Source: JBIOUF01 sp044866695 (GTDB taxonomy: Bacteria; Actinomycetota; Actinomycetes; Propionibacteriales; Nocardioidaceae). Taken from it: DNA of 64,000 bases. The notes below the pieces were generated by a model. That model was not told the origin of the DNA and did not search any database. It saw nothing but the letters and a program-made list of their open reading frames with translations. The position numbers and the translations under genes are program-made. The number at the start of each line of letters is the position of its first letter. Position 1 is the first letter of the stretch. Location: assembly GCA_044866695.1 (NCBI GenBank), contig JBIOUF010000014.1, forward strand, positions 1 through 64,000, written 5' to 3'. Positions 25,401 to 33,255 of this stretch are shown here, in pieces.

Positions 25401-26208
25401 GCGCCGCGAGGATCTCCTGTCTCTGCCGAGCCACGTCGTCACCGGTCAGCCCCCAGCCGATCCAGCTCGCCAGCAGCGGCAGGAACCGGGCGTCGGTGAC
25501 GTCTACGTCGCGGAGTCCCGCCAGCCCGTCCGCCGAGCTGCGCAGGGCACCCACGGCGGAGGCGAAGACGTCGAGAAGCCGGCGGAGCTGGCCGCTGCCC
25601 TTGACCACCTTCGCCTCGGGCAGGTGGGCGCTGGCCTCGTCCTCGGGGCGGTCGACGGTGTCGTGCCGGCGGTAGGCCGCCGGCACGGCCTCGTAGAGGG
25701 TCTGGTGGTACCGGTAGACGCCGCCGGGGGTCGCGGTCGCGCGGAGCGAGGACGGCGGACCGGACGTCGTGTCGAGCTGGTAGTAGTACGTGCGGCCGGC
25801 GTGCAGCGCGCCCGCCTCGCCTGCGCCGGCGTCGAGCAGCTCGACCTCCCGCCGCACGACCGACCGGTCCGGGCGGATGAACGTCCGCTCGGTGTAGCGC
25901 AGGTTCTCCACGTCGCCGTCGGGCTCGGCGCCGACGACGGTCCAGGTCTGCTCGGACCACCGCAGCCCATCGGCGGTCCCCGAGGTGCTGGCGAGCTGGT
26001 GGGCAGTGGTGCCGGGCCCGTCCGGCGGGAACGAGGCACCGTCGTGGATGACGTACCTCCCGAGGTCCGGAGGGAAGCTGAAGTCCCGCTCCTTGCGGCG
26101 CACCCGGACGGTGGGCGTCGCACCGTTCTCGTCCGGGAGGAGGGTCCACGACAGGACGACCCGGCCGCCCGTCAGGTCGGCGGTCGCCGCGAACCCGCTC
26201 ACGGTCAC
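22480..26208 (-). CDS. Giant gpI-like baseplate protein fused to beta-propellers
   Basis: This 1242-residue protein starts at a GTG overlapping the gpJ stop. Residues 1-160 form an FN3-like beta domain. Residues about 165-310 are the phage tail protein I / Afp12 domain (YHQTLYEAVPAAYRRHD, FLPLLASWIGWGL, RYRTVGTVAGVTEIVEHYTGW). Residues about 720-981 are a seven-strand-pattern propeller of the ligand-binding-sensor type (ADDVRAVAAPMDGTVWVATSKG repeated). Residues about 990-1150 are a second BNR-like sheet. The C-terminus (GTIAVYVGRGRADVPLAPGD...FLPATVRVVPI) is a small domain. Ordinary gpI proteins are about 200 residues, so more than 900 are added. It should sit at the baseplate periphery. Confidence 0.75.
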   Translation of the reverse strand: MTVSGFAATADLTGGRVVLSWTLLPDENGATPTVRVRRKERDFSFPPDLGRYVIHDGASFPPDGPGTTAHQLASTSGTADGLRWSEQTWTVVGAEPDGDVENLRYTERTFIRPDRSVVRREVELLDAGAGEAGALHAGRTYYYQLDTTSGPPSSLRATATPGGVYRYHQTLYEAVPAAYRRHDTVDRPEDEASAHLPEAKVVKGSGQLRRLLDVFASAVGALRSSADGLAGLRDVDVTDARFLPLLASWIGWGLTGDDVARQRQEILAAPARYRTVGTVAGVTEIVEHYTGWSVRIAESAQSIAMTNLPPQRNLFAATERAPDSWAAPDDAAPALGLAGASGRVVTGKNKEPFVLADRMRLSVSVDGGAPVGVPFAASDFADIAAARASEVAAAVARSLRGLDASAHDGKVRLRSPRDSDAARVTIQRSAASVVSLDGAPSGRLSTTTDPSGPPRTVDWVAYATTSSADGAPSLRLKARTGSRWYDAQPIGADPEPQADPALVAQGAAQLWCAWVSRPNGSHGRLRHRVGAIPEPRSAVLVGDRVAPFALRAGARLVLESSGQEATVTFGPGDVADLAAATAEEVQSHLNDQLSEQAGISGIGKVIAIADPHGAIVLATEATGPGVTLRVDQSRSTAAWALGFGGRDVTAEGAWSLAVDWGPASDVDGVPPGRHRDCTATVEPGGAVRLCWSNHDGTGWRLVESRWSPRIHASTGAGLKIVSLDGHVEGVGGLPADVDATALDVVGTRWICTRDGLFSRPVEGNGQKFTSSSTADGLASDVVRDAAIDPAGKLWVATAGGLSRLAGGQWKAFKVADGLPADDVRAVAAPMDGTVWVATSKGVAVLRDETWRLVADGLPSLQTRRLQPGPDGSMWVGSDRGLARIDRELRTVAVHDLSGVAAGANDVRDLTMLGSMLWLATGAGVVELPEGGDARLHSGATAGADGAACAAIVATDGRVWAATARGLVVRDRDGSWRVVADIRDAVRLTGAWSAPALVPDAGAGERDPHLLRDGNVLLLVAARRTRSANGGSWRLTLRRREPGSATWRNAVDLPSAGTVDREPTIARIPGGALQVYFRSDRSGGDRIWRLSVDDAGAASAPTIVTNGPGTDTNPAVLLTGANPTLLFRSDRQIDLALLAGAPDEPAHAGATARRFAGASTVVLADRERNLAQGRFDDLLEYTPQRPLGDPAAPDERYTPGTIAVYVGRGRADVPLAPGDADRVRQLLAPFLPATVRVVPIASD

Positions 26209-27776
26209 GGCTGGACCCTGACGTCGAGCGAGCCCAGCACGGGGATCTCGGACTCGCCCAGCTCGATCCGCCCGCTGGACTCCACCTCGGCCGACACCGC
26301 GGCCCGGATGAACGCGGGCAGGCTGCCCAGCGGAGGCAGCCCCGACCTGGCCAGCTCGGCATCGACGTCGACCGTGCCGCGGTCCGCGCGCCGGAACCTG
26401 GTGACCGTCGTGCCGACCACGCCCGGCACGGCCTCGACGACGGCATAGACGTCGCTGAGGTACAGCGTCTGCGCGAAGTCGACGCGCTCGTAGCCCAGGA
26501 GATCGGCGATCGCGGCTCTGACCGTGGTGACGACCGTGCCCGGGTCCGAGCGGTCGTCGGTCACGACGGCACAGCTGATGTCGATGGGCGCCGGCCGGGC
26601 GCCATGCACCTCCACGGTGGTGCAGAGCGGACGCTTGTCCTCGAAGGTGGCCAGCAGGTGGTCGCGCAGGGACTCCGACAGCGGGGTGAGCCGGTCGCCG
26701 GCCGGTGCGACGTACAGCGCGACGCGGTTCCAGGACGGGTTGCGGACCCGGACCTTGGCCACCGCGCCGGTGCGGTAGGTGAGCGCAAGGAAGTCCTCGG
26801 CCGTGACGGCGCGCTGCAGGGAACGGAACACCGAGGGCGCGTTGCGGATGCCGCTCTGCGGTGACTCGGCGTCGCTGCCTCCCGAGGCCGGCTCCGGGTT
26901 CGTCACCGATGCCAGTGCCTTCTCGAGGTCAGCCGGAGGGTCGACGGCCTCGGCGACGGCGCCTGCGACGACGTTGCCGCGGGCACCGAGACTCACCCGG
27001 TAGCTCGCGTGGACGTTGTTGGTGCCGACCGGAGGTGGACGGTTGGCGAACACCACGCGCGGTGTCTGGCTCGCGTCGACCACGAGCCGGTACTCCCGCG
27101 CGAGGGGGTCCGTGGAAGGTGCACCCGGTGTGGCCCGGTGCCAGCGCACCAGGCTCGCCCCCTCGTCGACCTCGATGACGACCGAGTCCAGGTTCACCTG
27201 CTTGCTGGGCAGGGCGAGTATCTGGTTGGGCTCGCCGGAGCCGGACCCGAGGGTCTCGGGGGTGACCCGCTCGCCCTGCTCGACCGGCAGGCCGTCGTAC
27301 TGGACCTCGTCCTCGGCCGGAGCGGGGCGGACGTCGTCCGACGTCAGGTCGATCACGCGGTCCGCACCGACGTAGGTGAACACCACCGGACCGAAGGCCG
27401 GGATCTCCGCACGGAACTGGCGCCCGTGGGCGATGGTGACCGTCCGCGGGTCGTCGTCCTTCACGGGTCGGTGGAAGGTGAGCGTCAGGTCCGTGCGCGC
27501 CGGCGTCGGAGGGCTGAGCTCGTAGCCGATCAGCCGGAGCAGGTCCACGACCCCGGCGCGTTCGGTCGCCGTCTCCAGGAACAGCTCGCTGGCGATGCGG
27601 TCCTGGTAGTAGGCGAGGATGTCGCCGCAGTAGGCGAACAGGTCGATGAGCACCATGACCAGGTCGCCGGGGGAGCGGTCGGTCCACTCGGGCAGTCGCT
27701 GGCTCGCGAGCCGCAGCATCGCCGCCCGCAGGGACGCGAAGTCCTTGTCGGTGTAGTCGATCGCTGGAGTGGTCAT
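26205..27776 (-). CDS. Baseplate wedge protein gpJ/Afp11-like
   Basis: This 523-residue protein opens IDYTDKDFASLRAAMLRLAS, then SPGDLVMVLIDLFAYCGDIL and AYYQDRIASELFLETATERA, which is the recognised N-terminal signature of putative baseplate assembly proteins in eCIS. The middle contains RSLQRAVTAEDFLALTYRTGAVAKVRV, and the C-terminus DLLGYERVDFAQTLYLSDVY matches gp47/J. It forms the wedges that join tube, sheath and fibres. Its stop overlaps the gpI start, and 16 bases separate it from gp25. Confidence 0.85.
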   Translation of the reverse strand: MTTPAIDYTDKDFASLRAAMLRLASQRLPEWTDRSPGDLVMVLIDLFAYCGDILAYYQDRIASELFLETATERAGVVDLLRLIGYELSPPTPARTDLTLTFHRPVKDDDPRTVTIAHGRQFRAEIPAFGPVVFTYVGADRVIDLTSDDVRPAPAEDEVQYDGLPVEQGERVTPETLGSGSGEPNQILALPSKQVNLDSVVIEVDEGASLVRWHRATPGAPSTDPLAREYRLVVDASQTPRVVFANRPPPVGTNNVHASYRVSLGARGNVVAGAVAEAVDPPADLEKALASVTNPEPASGGSDAESPQSGIRNAPSVFRSLQRAVTAEDFLALTYRTGAVAKVRVRNPSWNRVALYVAPAGDRLTPLSESLRDHLLATFEDKRPLCTTVEVHGARPAPIDISCAVVTDDRSDPGTVVTTVRAAIADLLGYERVDFAQTLYLSDVYAVVEAVPGVVGTTVTRFRRADRGTVDVDAELARSGLPPLGSLPAFIRAAVSAEVESSGRIELGESEIPVLGSLDVRVQP

Positions 27777-27792
27777 CTGGTCGGTTCCTCGT

Positions 27793-28158
27793 CTAGGCCA
27801 GCGGCACGGTCATCTGGCCGGTCACCGGAGCGTCGGCGAGCACGTAGTCGAGCAGCAGGCTCGGCCCTTCGGGCGACCTGTCGACCCGCGCGCGGGTGAC
27901 GACCACCCTCGGCTCCCAACGCACGACGGCTTCGTGCGCCTGGCGACGCAGCAGGTCCGCGGTGACGTCGTCGTCCGGCTCGTGCACCAGAGCCGAGACG
28001 TTGCTCCCGTAGTCGCGCAGCATCGGCCGCTCGCCGAGCCGGGTGCTCAGCAGCAGACGCACGTCCTCGCGGATCTTGTCCGCGCCCCCGCTCCAGGCCG
28101 CCGACCCTGTGGTCGGGTCGATGCGGAACGGGATGGATGGTCCGCGAGGATCGGTCAT
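27793..28158 (-). CDS. Baseplate wedge gp25/gpW-like protein (Afp9)
   Basis: This 121-residue protein has the gp25-like lysozyme-fold signature: AWSGGADKIREDVRLLLSTRLGERPMLRDYGSNV, then VRWEPRVVVTRARVD. The EDVR..L.T..GER.M...YGS core is the family hallmark. In T4, P2 and eCIS baseplates it nucleates sheath assembly on gpJ. It is coupled closely to gpJ downstream and the Pro-rich gene upstream. Confidence 0.85.
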   Translation of the reverse strand: MTDPRGPSIPFRIDPTTGSAAWSGGADKIREDVRLLLSTRLGERPMLRDYGSNVSALVHEPDDDVTADLLRRQAHEAVVRWEPRVVVTRARVDRSPEGPSLLLDYVLADAPVTGQMTVPLA

Positions 28159-28171
28159 GTCAGGCCTCGGT

Positions 28172-28417
28172 TCAGTCCAGGGGGCAGGCGGGCAACGAGG
28201 GGAGCGCGGGAACGGCCGGCAGGTCGGGGATGGCGGGCAGGCCCGGCAGCGCGGGCACCGGCATCGCGATGGTCGGCAGGTCGGGCAGCGCGACGCCGGG
28301 GAGGTCCGGCAGGGTCAGGCTCGGTAGGTCGGGGATGTCGGGGATGGCGGGCAGCCCCGGCACCGCCGGCACCACGACGGTGATCGCGGGGAAGTCCGGG
28401 AACGCGCAACGGCTCAC
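28172..28417 (-). CDS. 81-residue Pro-rich repeat protein at the spike-tip position
   Basis: The GTG at 28417 overlaps the stop of the spike gene (GTGA) and gives 81 residues. Nearly the whole chain is a low-complexity register of PGLPAIPDLP-type units (PAVPGLPAIPDIPDLP, LTLPDLPGVALPDLP, PALPGLPAIPDLPAVP), with single Cys residues near both ends (SRC, PAC). There is no PAAR zinc motif. It lies exactly between the gp5-like spike and gp25, where Afp10-like PAAR tips are encoded. A Pro-x-hydrophobic stacked tip, or a linker to the spike, is a reasonable guess. I cannot assign a family. Confidence 0.6.
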   Translation of the reverse strand: MSRCAFPDFPAITVVVPAVPGLPAIPDIPDLPSLTLPDLPGVALPDLPTIAMPVPALPGLPAIPDLPAVPALPSLPACPLD

Positions 28418-29142
28418 TTGACCACCACCGCACTGCTCAGGTGCACGCCGGGGATCAGCTTCGGGATGGCCTTCAGGGTGGCCGCCGGGGTGAGGCCCAG
28501 GCCCTCGTGCACGTGGGCCTGCAGGAGGCCCCACAGCATCTCCATGCCCGTGCCCAGGACGGTGGTGTCGGTGGCCCCGGCGCCGAGCGCGACCGAGGTC
28601 GCCTCGACGACCACCTTGGCCGCACGGATGTGCACGGTGTCCTTGGTGACGTTGACGACCGTGCCGTCGTTGTTGACGATGCTGACGCCCTGCTCGCCCA
28701 GCGACACGAAGTTCCCGTGGCCCTCGGCCACGGTTGCGGACTTGTTGGCGGCGTCCAGGTGGACGTAGGACTTCGACGGGCTCGAGACCAGCACGCTGCC
28801 TGCGTCGTCGATCGAGATGAAGGCGTCCCCCGTGTGGCTGAGTGTCACGGCGTCGGGCTTCACCTTGGTCTGGTTGGCCTTGGTGTGCGCGACCGCCACC
28901 CACAGCGGGCGCTCGGGGTCGCCGGCCTCGAACTCGCAGTACACGCCGGAGCCGTTGGGTGGCAGCGACGCGTAGCCGTAGGGCAGGCAGGCCTCGGCGG
29001 TCACCACCACTCCGGCGCCGAACACGTCGGGTACCTGCACCTCGAGCAGGCCGCGGTGCTCGGGGTCGGCGTTGTCGACGACGGTCCCGTGGTACTTGCC
29101 GTAGTAGCGGCCCACGTGTCGGCGCGTCTCGTCTGCCAGCAT
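28414..29142 (-). CDS. Spike protein, gp5/gpV OB-fold type
   Basis: This is 242 residues from the ATG at 29142. The N-terminal OB fold shows YYGKYHGTVVDNADPEHRGL and LEVQVPDVFG, with a later PNGSGVYCEFEAGDPERPLWVAV segment. This is the conserved baseplate V/gp5 core. The C-terminal part has alternating strands (VTLSHTGDAFISIDDAGSVLV, HGNFVSLGEQGVSIVNNDGTVVNV) typical of a beta-helix spike. It is the Afp8 C-terminal half as a separate gene; the gp27-like half is the adjacent upstream gene. Confidence 0.8.
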   Translation of the reverse strand: MLADETRRHVGRYYGKYHGTVVDNADPEHRGLLEVQVPDVFGAGVVVTAEACLPYGYASLPPNGSGVYCEFEAGDPERPLWVAVAHTKANQTKVKPDAVTLSHTGDAFISIDDAGSVLVSSPSKSYVHLDAANKSATVAEGHGNFVSLGEQGVSIVNNDGTVVNVTKDTVHIRAAKVVVEATSVALGAGATDTTVLGTGMEMLWGLLQAHVHEGLGLTPAATLKAIPKLIPGVHLSSAVVVK

Positions 29143-29159
29143 CGGGGTCCTCTCGTGTG

Positions 29160-30311
29160 CTATCTCGTCACCAGGAACTCGGTGTAGTAGGTCGGGGCCG
29201 GGGTCGAGCCGCTGCGCTGGAACACGTGGGTGGCCCGGCGCACGTACCAGTCGCCCTCGGCCCACGACGCGACCCCGGAGATGTGAACCCGCGACTTCGC
29301 CCGCATCGCGATCGCGCCGACCGCGACGCCGTGGCCGTGGAAGCCCAGCTGGCAGGTGGGGTCCTCGGCCGGACTCCGTGCGAGCTCGTCCGCGGTCCGG
29401 GCAGCCTGGCCGGTGATGCGTTCGGCTGGGCGCGTCAGCTTGGCGTCGGCGGTGGCGGCCAGGTCGACGAGCGCCTCGACGGCCGCGCGACGGCCGGCGT
29501 CCAGCTCCCGCGCACGATCGAGGTGGGCCGGCGGAAGCGCCGGTCGCTGGGCGGGGGCGGGGGCGGCCGCGGTGCGCTCGGCGCCGCTGACCGGGTCGAT
29601 CGTGCTGGCCGCCCGCACCGGCGCTGCCGTCGCCGAGCTGCGCTCGTAGCAGAACTCCACGAGGTTCCCGCTGCCGCGGCCGTAGTGCAGCTCCCCGGAG
29701 GGCTCGGCGGCGAGCACCTTCGCGGTGGGGACGAAGTAGAAGTTGGAGGCATCCTTGCCGTCGAACTCGCAGAACGCCAGGCAGCCCTGCCGGTGCGCCT
29801 GGTCGAGCACGAACTCCCACTCGTTGACGTTCGCCGGCCGGGACTGGCGGCGCTCGTCGAGCACGACGTCGACGCCGGGCGAGATCTGGAACGGCACCAG
29901 GTCGTACTCCGGCCGCCCCACGATCCGGGTCACCACCGAGCCCAGCGCCTCTCCCGGCTTCCACTCGGCGGGGTCGTAGGGCCGCAGGCTCATCCGGTAG
30001 GTGAAGTCGAGCGCGGTGAGCTCGACCTGCTGGCGGCTCGGGGTCGACAGCACCTGGGTGCCGGTCACCACGCCCTCGAAGACGTAGCTGCGGCGGTCGG
30101 CGACGTCGAACCCCACGCGGAGCTCGAGGCCCTCGAACGAGCCGTCGGCCAGCACGCCGGTGCCGTCGTCGAGGCGCACCACCGCCTTGTCGGTGAGACG
30201 GTCGTCGTCCTCGACGCTCAGCCAGTACGCCGGGGCGCTCACGTCGCGCCAGTCCGACCCGTCGGCGCTGACCAGGACGGTGGCGGTCGGGACCCGCTGG
30301 ACGTCGGTCAC
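29160..30311 (-). CDS. Baseplate hub protein gp27/gpD-like
   Basis: The GTG at 30311 overlaps the stop of the LysM gene (GTGA) and gives 383 residues. Segments RVPTATVLVSADGSDWRDVS, RSYVFEGVVTGTQVLSTPSR and PANVNEWEFVLDQAHRQGCLAFCEF resemble the tube-like domains of phage late control D/VgrG hub proteins. A helical Ala-rich insert (residues about 255-320) interrupts the fold. The C-terminus GVASWAEGDWYVRRATHVF is typical of gpD. Together with the next gene it provides the complete VgrG/Afp8 function as two polypeptides. Confidence 0.7.
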   Translation of the reverse strand: MTDVQRVPTATVLVSADGSDWRDVSAPAYWLSVEDDDRLTDKAVVRLDDGTGVLADGSFEGLELRVGFDVADRRSYVFEGVVTGTQVLSTPSRQQVELTALDFTYRMSLRPYDPAEWKPGEALGSVVTRIVGRPEYDLVPFQISPGVDVVLDERRQSRPANVNEWEFVLDQAHRQGCLAFCEFDGKDASNFYFVPTAKVLAAEPSGELHYGRGSGNLVEFCYERSSATAAPVRAASTIDPVSGAERTAAAPAPAQRPALPPAHLDRARELDAGRRAAVEALVDLAATADAKLTRPAERITGQAARTADELARSPAEDPTCQLGFHGHGVAVGAIAMRAKSRVHISGVASWAEGDWYVRRATHVFQRSGSTPAPTYYTEFLVTR

Positions 30312-30622
30312 CCGAACACCCGCGCTCGGTCCGACGGGCCAGGCCGTTCGCCCAGGGGTACATCGAGCACCGCCCCGGGGGCCAGGTCGAGCGGGAACGC
30401 CACGGGGTTGCGGTCGGCGACCACCCACCACGCCTCGCTGGTGCCGAGGTAGTGCCACGCGACGTACTCGAGATCCTCGACACCGCTGACCCGGTGTCGG
30501 TAGGCCGCCTGGACCGGTGCGGGAGTGCGCCGGATGGGCAGGGTCGGGCGCAGCGTGCCGTCCGCCGCTGGGGCCGGGTAGGCGTCCTGCTGCTGGTAGC
30601 GCGAGCTGCTGGACACGGGCAT
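30308..30622 (-). CDS. LysM-type tail protein (Afp7 C-terminal half)
   Basis: This 104-residue protein has a disordered N-terminus (QQQDAYPAPAADG) followed by a LysM/gpX-like domain: YRHRVSGVEDLEYVAWHYLG, then TSEAWWVVADRNPVAFPLDL and PGAVLDVPL. In Afp-like systems this domain is fused behind a CIS-tube domain in Afp7; here the two are separate neighbours. It should sit at the junction between inner tube and hub. The start is at 30622, 15 bases after the upstream gene. Confidence 0.75.
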   Translation of the reverse strand: MPVSSSSRYQQQDAYPAPAADGTLRPTLPIRRTPAPVQAAYRHRVSGVEDLEYVAWHYLGTSEAWWVVADRNPVAFPLDLAPGAVLDVPLGERPGPSDRARVFG

Positions 30623-30637
30623 TGCTGCTCCTGGTTG

Positions 30638-31372
30638 CTAGTCGAAGACGTTCTTGAGGGAACCGACGACCGGGGTCAGGTCGAGTGCCTCGTTGGCGCT
30701 GACCCGGTCGAAGGACTTGAGCACCTCCCAGCCGCGGTTGAGGGCGTCCAACGAGGTGGACAGCGACGCGGTCTGCTCCGAGAGGGTCAGGCTGATCTCG
30801 GCGCGCTCGGGGGTGAGGTCCGGCTTGAACTTGGTGATCTTGATGTTGAGGTCGTTCATCACGCAGGTCAGGTCGATGTCGCCGAGCCGTAGCAGGCAGG
30901 TTGGCGGTCGTGTCCACGGCTTCTCGAAGCCGGCCGCGACCTCCTGCAGGAGGTCGAAGCCGGGGTTCATGAACGAGCGGAGCACCGCCAGGGCGGGCTC
31001 GATGCGACCGAGGTCCTCGGCGGAGCCTACGAGTGCGGGGTCTCCGGGCTTGGGTCGTGCGTCGAGGGCGAACTCCAGCGCGAAGCTGCGCGGCTTCCCG
31101 CTTCCGGGCCGCTGGCCCTTGGTGGCGGTGATCAGCGGTCCGAACTCGCTGAGGTCGGCGAAGAAGCCGCCGGCCCCGGCGGCCGCGGCCGCCAGGTGGC
31201 TCTGGCCGTCCTTCTGTGAGGCCTTGGTCTTGTCGAACCCCCACTTGCCGAAGTCGAGGTCGTCGTGGTATTCGAAGGACTTCTTCTCCGAGAGCAGCTC
31301 GGGGTGGAACTGGAACCGGAAGATCAGTGGGGGCACCGCGAGCACGTTCGCGAGGTAACCCAGTCTCGGCAT
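30638..31372 (-). CDS. CIS-tube-domain baseplate protein (Afp7 N-terminal half)
   Basis: This 244-residue protein starts MPRLGYLANVLAVPPLIFRFQFHP. The IxFQF(N/H)PExL motif with the following charged strand marks the CIS-tube family found in eCIS baseplates. The C-terminus (LLRLGDIDLTCVMNDLNIKI, ERAEISLTLSEQTASLSTSL) gives further beta strands. It probably forms the top ring that links hub and tube. It is encoded directly upstream of the LysM gene, so Afp7 has been split. The first ATG is used; 11 bases separate it from the upstream gene. Confidence 0.65.
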   Translation of the reverse strand: MPRLGYLANVLAVPPLIFRFQFHPELLSEKKSFEYHDDLDFGKWGFDKTKASQKDGQSHLAAAAAGAGGFFADLSEFGPLITATKGQRPGSGKPRSFALEFALDARPKPGDPALVGSAEDLGRIEPALAVLRSFMNPGFDLLQEVAAGFEKPWTRPPTCLLRLGDIDLTCVMNDLNIKITKFKPDLTPERAEISLTLSEQTASLSTSLDALNRGWEVLKSFDRVSANEALDLTPVVGSLKNVFD

Positions 31373-31383
31373 GTCGGTGCTCC

Positions 31384-33252
31384 TCAGTACGTGGCGAAGT
31401 CCCAGATGGGCACGTGCGGCCGGCGCTGGCCGCGAAGGCCACGCCGGTCGTCGAGTCGTTCCACCCGCTCGATCCGCTCGCGGTCGTCGATGTAGCGGGA
31501 CAGCAGCGAAGCGGCCGGTGCTGACGTGTCGTTCGGGCCCTGGCTGGTGTCGGAGTGGGCGCCCACCGGCACGATGTCGACGAGGACCTGGTCGATCTGC
31601 ACGACCGGTCCAGTGACGGGAGTCCGGCCCCTCGACCCAGACGGACCGGAGTCCGACCGCGACTCGGGCGCGGCGAAGTAGCCCGTCATCGAGTCGAGCA
31701 GCTGCTTGAGCCCGCCGGTGGCCAGCCACTGGCCATAGGCCGCCGCGATGGGGTGGAAGGCGGTCTGGCCGCGCAGCCGGTCCCACACGTTCTGGCTCTT
31801 GCCCGTCGGCTCCTGCGGCAGCAGGGCGTTGGCCTTCTGGTCCGCCGCGGTGCCGAGCTCCTCGAGCCGCCGGTCGAGGTTCGTGCCGACGAGCGTCGAC
31901 TCCGCGACCGCGGCCTTGTCGAGCTTCTTGCCGTAGTCCGTCAGGCCCTGGTGCAGGGCGTTGGTGGGGTCGTCGACGAGCTGCTTGGCCGCACTGGCGA
32001 TCTTGTCCGTCGCCGCCTTCGCGTTCTTGGTGAGCTCCTGCACGATCCCCGCCAGCACGGGCGGGTCCGAGAGCTTGGGGGGAGTCGGGTCCTCCTGCTT
32101 CTGCTTCGTGACGGCCTTGCCGGCGGCCTCTGGATGACCGGCGAGGAGCAGCAGTCCCGGCAGGATGTCGACCAGCTTGTCCAGCAGCCTGAAGACGTTG
32201 CTCTGGCCGAGCTTGCTGAGGATGTCGAAGACCTGCGGGACCAGCCAGTCCAAGAGCTGCTTCACCGTCTTGGAGACGGCATCCGCCAACGCCTTGCCGA
32301 GGTCCAGCGCGCCGTCGAGCAGGTTGACCAGCGCCGCGAAGAGCGCCTTCAGCACGTCGTCGACGACCGTGGCGATCGTTCGCAGGGCGAGGGTCAGGAC
32401 GCGCGTCACCATCGCCATCGTCTCCAGCGCAAGGACGGCGATCGCCCGCGTCAGCACCAGCACGTTGCGGACCACGAAGCGCAGCGTGTCGACGATGGCG
32501 TCGCGGAAGTCCGGAAGCCGGTCGAACAGCCACGACACGCCCGCGACCACCGTGGGGACGGCGACCACCAGCCCGCCGACCAGCCGCGTCGCCGCGTCGA
32601 GCGCCGCGGTGACCGAGTCGACCCAGGCGCGCCATCGTTCGGCGTCCGGCGCGCCCACGGCGGACCCGCCTGCGCCAGCTGCGACAGGCGGCTGACCGTT
32701 GGCCGCCCGAAGCAGGTTGGTCAGGGCGTCGACCTTGCCCCGCAGGCTGTCGAGGAGCTCGACGAACTCCGGCTGGCCGCCGGCCGCGGCAGGGACGGGC
32801 GGCGTTCCCGACGCCGTCGCGGCCTTGGCGGCCCCGGCCGCGACGGCGCCTTGCTCCGCCGTTCCCCTTCCCAGTCCGAGCTTGTCGATGATGCGCTCGA
32901 TCCGCGTGGCGATCGAGTCGATCGTGCCCAGCGACTCCGCCAGCGTGATCGAGCCCAAGGTGCCGCCGGCCACGCCGCCGAACAGGTTGCCGACGAAGGC
33001 GCCGAAGCCGCCGAGCAGGCCCGCGAAGTCGCCCTGCCCGCCGGAGCTGGTGAGGTCTTGGATGTTGACCACGTGCACGCGCAGCGCGCCGTTGGTCAGG
33101 GGCGGACTGCCGAACGCAGCGCCGGCCGTCGACGCGATCGTCATCGCGAACGACGCGTACCGAGCCGTCGCCCGCTCGATGTCCTCGAGGGCGCGGCGCG
33201 CGAACCGGGTCTGGGTCAGTAGCAGGCCCAGCTGGGTGACCACGTCATCCAC
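31384..33252 (-). CDS. Large hydrophobic/helical eCIS protein A
   Basis: This 622-residue protein has long amphipathic helices and several very hydrophobic stretches (LVGGLVVAVPTVVAGVSWLF, NVLVLTRAIAVLALETMAMV, LVDILPGLLLLAGH). The N-terminal part (LTNGALRVHVVNIQDLTSSG) is glycine-rich, and the C-terminus is polar and basic (RERIERVERLDDRRG). I recognise no family. It is the third of three consecutive large genes occupying the place between tube/chaperone and baseplate hub, where a tape measure is expected. Gene coupling is tight (3-base gap upstream, 11 downstream). Possible roles are a split tape measure or a membrane-active component. Confidence 0.6.
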   Translation of the reverse strand: MDDVVTQLGLLLTQTRFARRALEDIERATARYASFAMTIASTAGAAFGSPPLTNGALRVHVVNIQDLTSSGGQGDFAGLLGGFGAFVGNLFGGVAGGTLGSITLAESLGTIDSIATRIERIIDKLGLGRGTAEQGAVAAGAAKAATASGTPPVPAAAGGQPEFVELLDSLRGKVDALTNLLRAANGQPPVAAGAGGSAVGAPDAERWRAWVDSVTAALDAATRLVGGLVVAVPTVVAGVSWLFDRLPDFRDAIVDTLRFVVRNVLVLTRAIAVLALETMAMVTRVLTLALRTIATVVDDVLKALFAALVNLLDGALDLGKALADAVSKTVKQLLDWLVPQVFDILSKLGQSNVFRLLDKLVDILPGLLLLAGHPEAAGKAVTKQKQEDPTPPKLSDPPVLAGIVQELTKNAKAATDKIASAAKQLVDDPTNALHQGLTDYGKKLDKAAVAESTLVGTNLDRRLEELGTAADQKANALLPQEPTGKSQNVWDRLRGQTAFHPIAAAYGQWLATGGLKQLLDSMTGYFAAPESRSDSGPSGSRGRTPVTGPVVQIDQVLVDIVPVGAHSDTSQGPNDTSAPAASLLSRYIDDRERIERVERLDDRRGLRGQRRPHVPIWDFATY

Positions 33253-33255
33253 GGC

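Noticed and set aside
28172..28417. CRISPR-like array over the PGLPAIPDLP repeats
   Set aside because: The repeats are short, imperfect and in coding register, without unique spacers.
28155..28433. Arg/Pro-rich alternative frame over the Pro-rich repeat gene
   Set aside because: The frame from GTG 28417 overlaps the upstream stop properly and has an ordered repeat; the alternative has neither.
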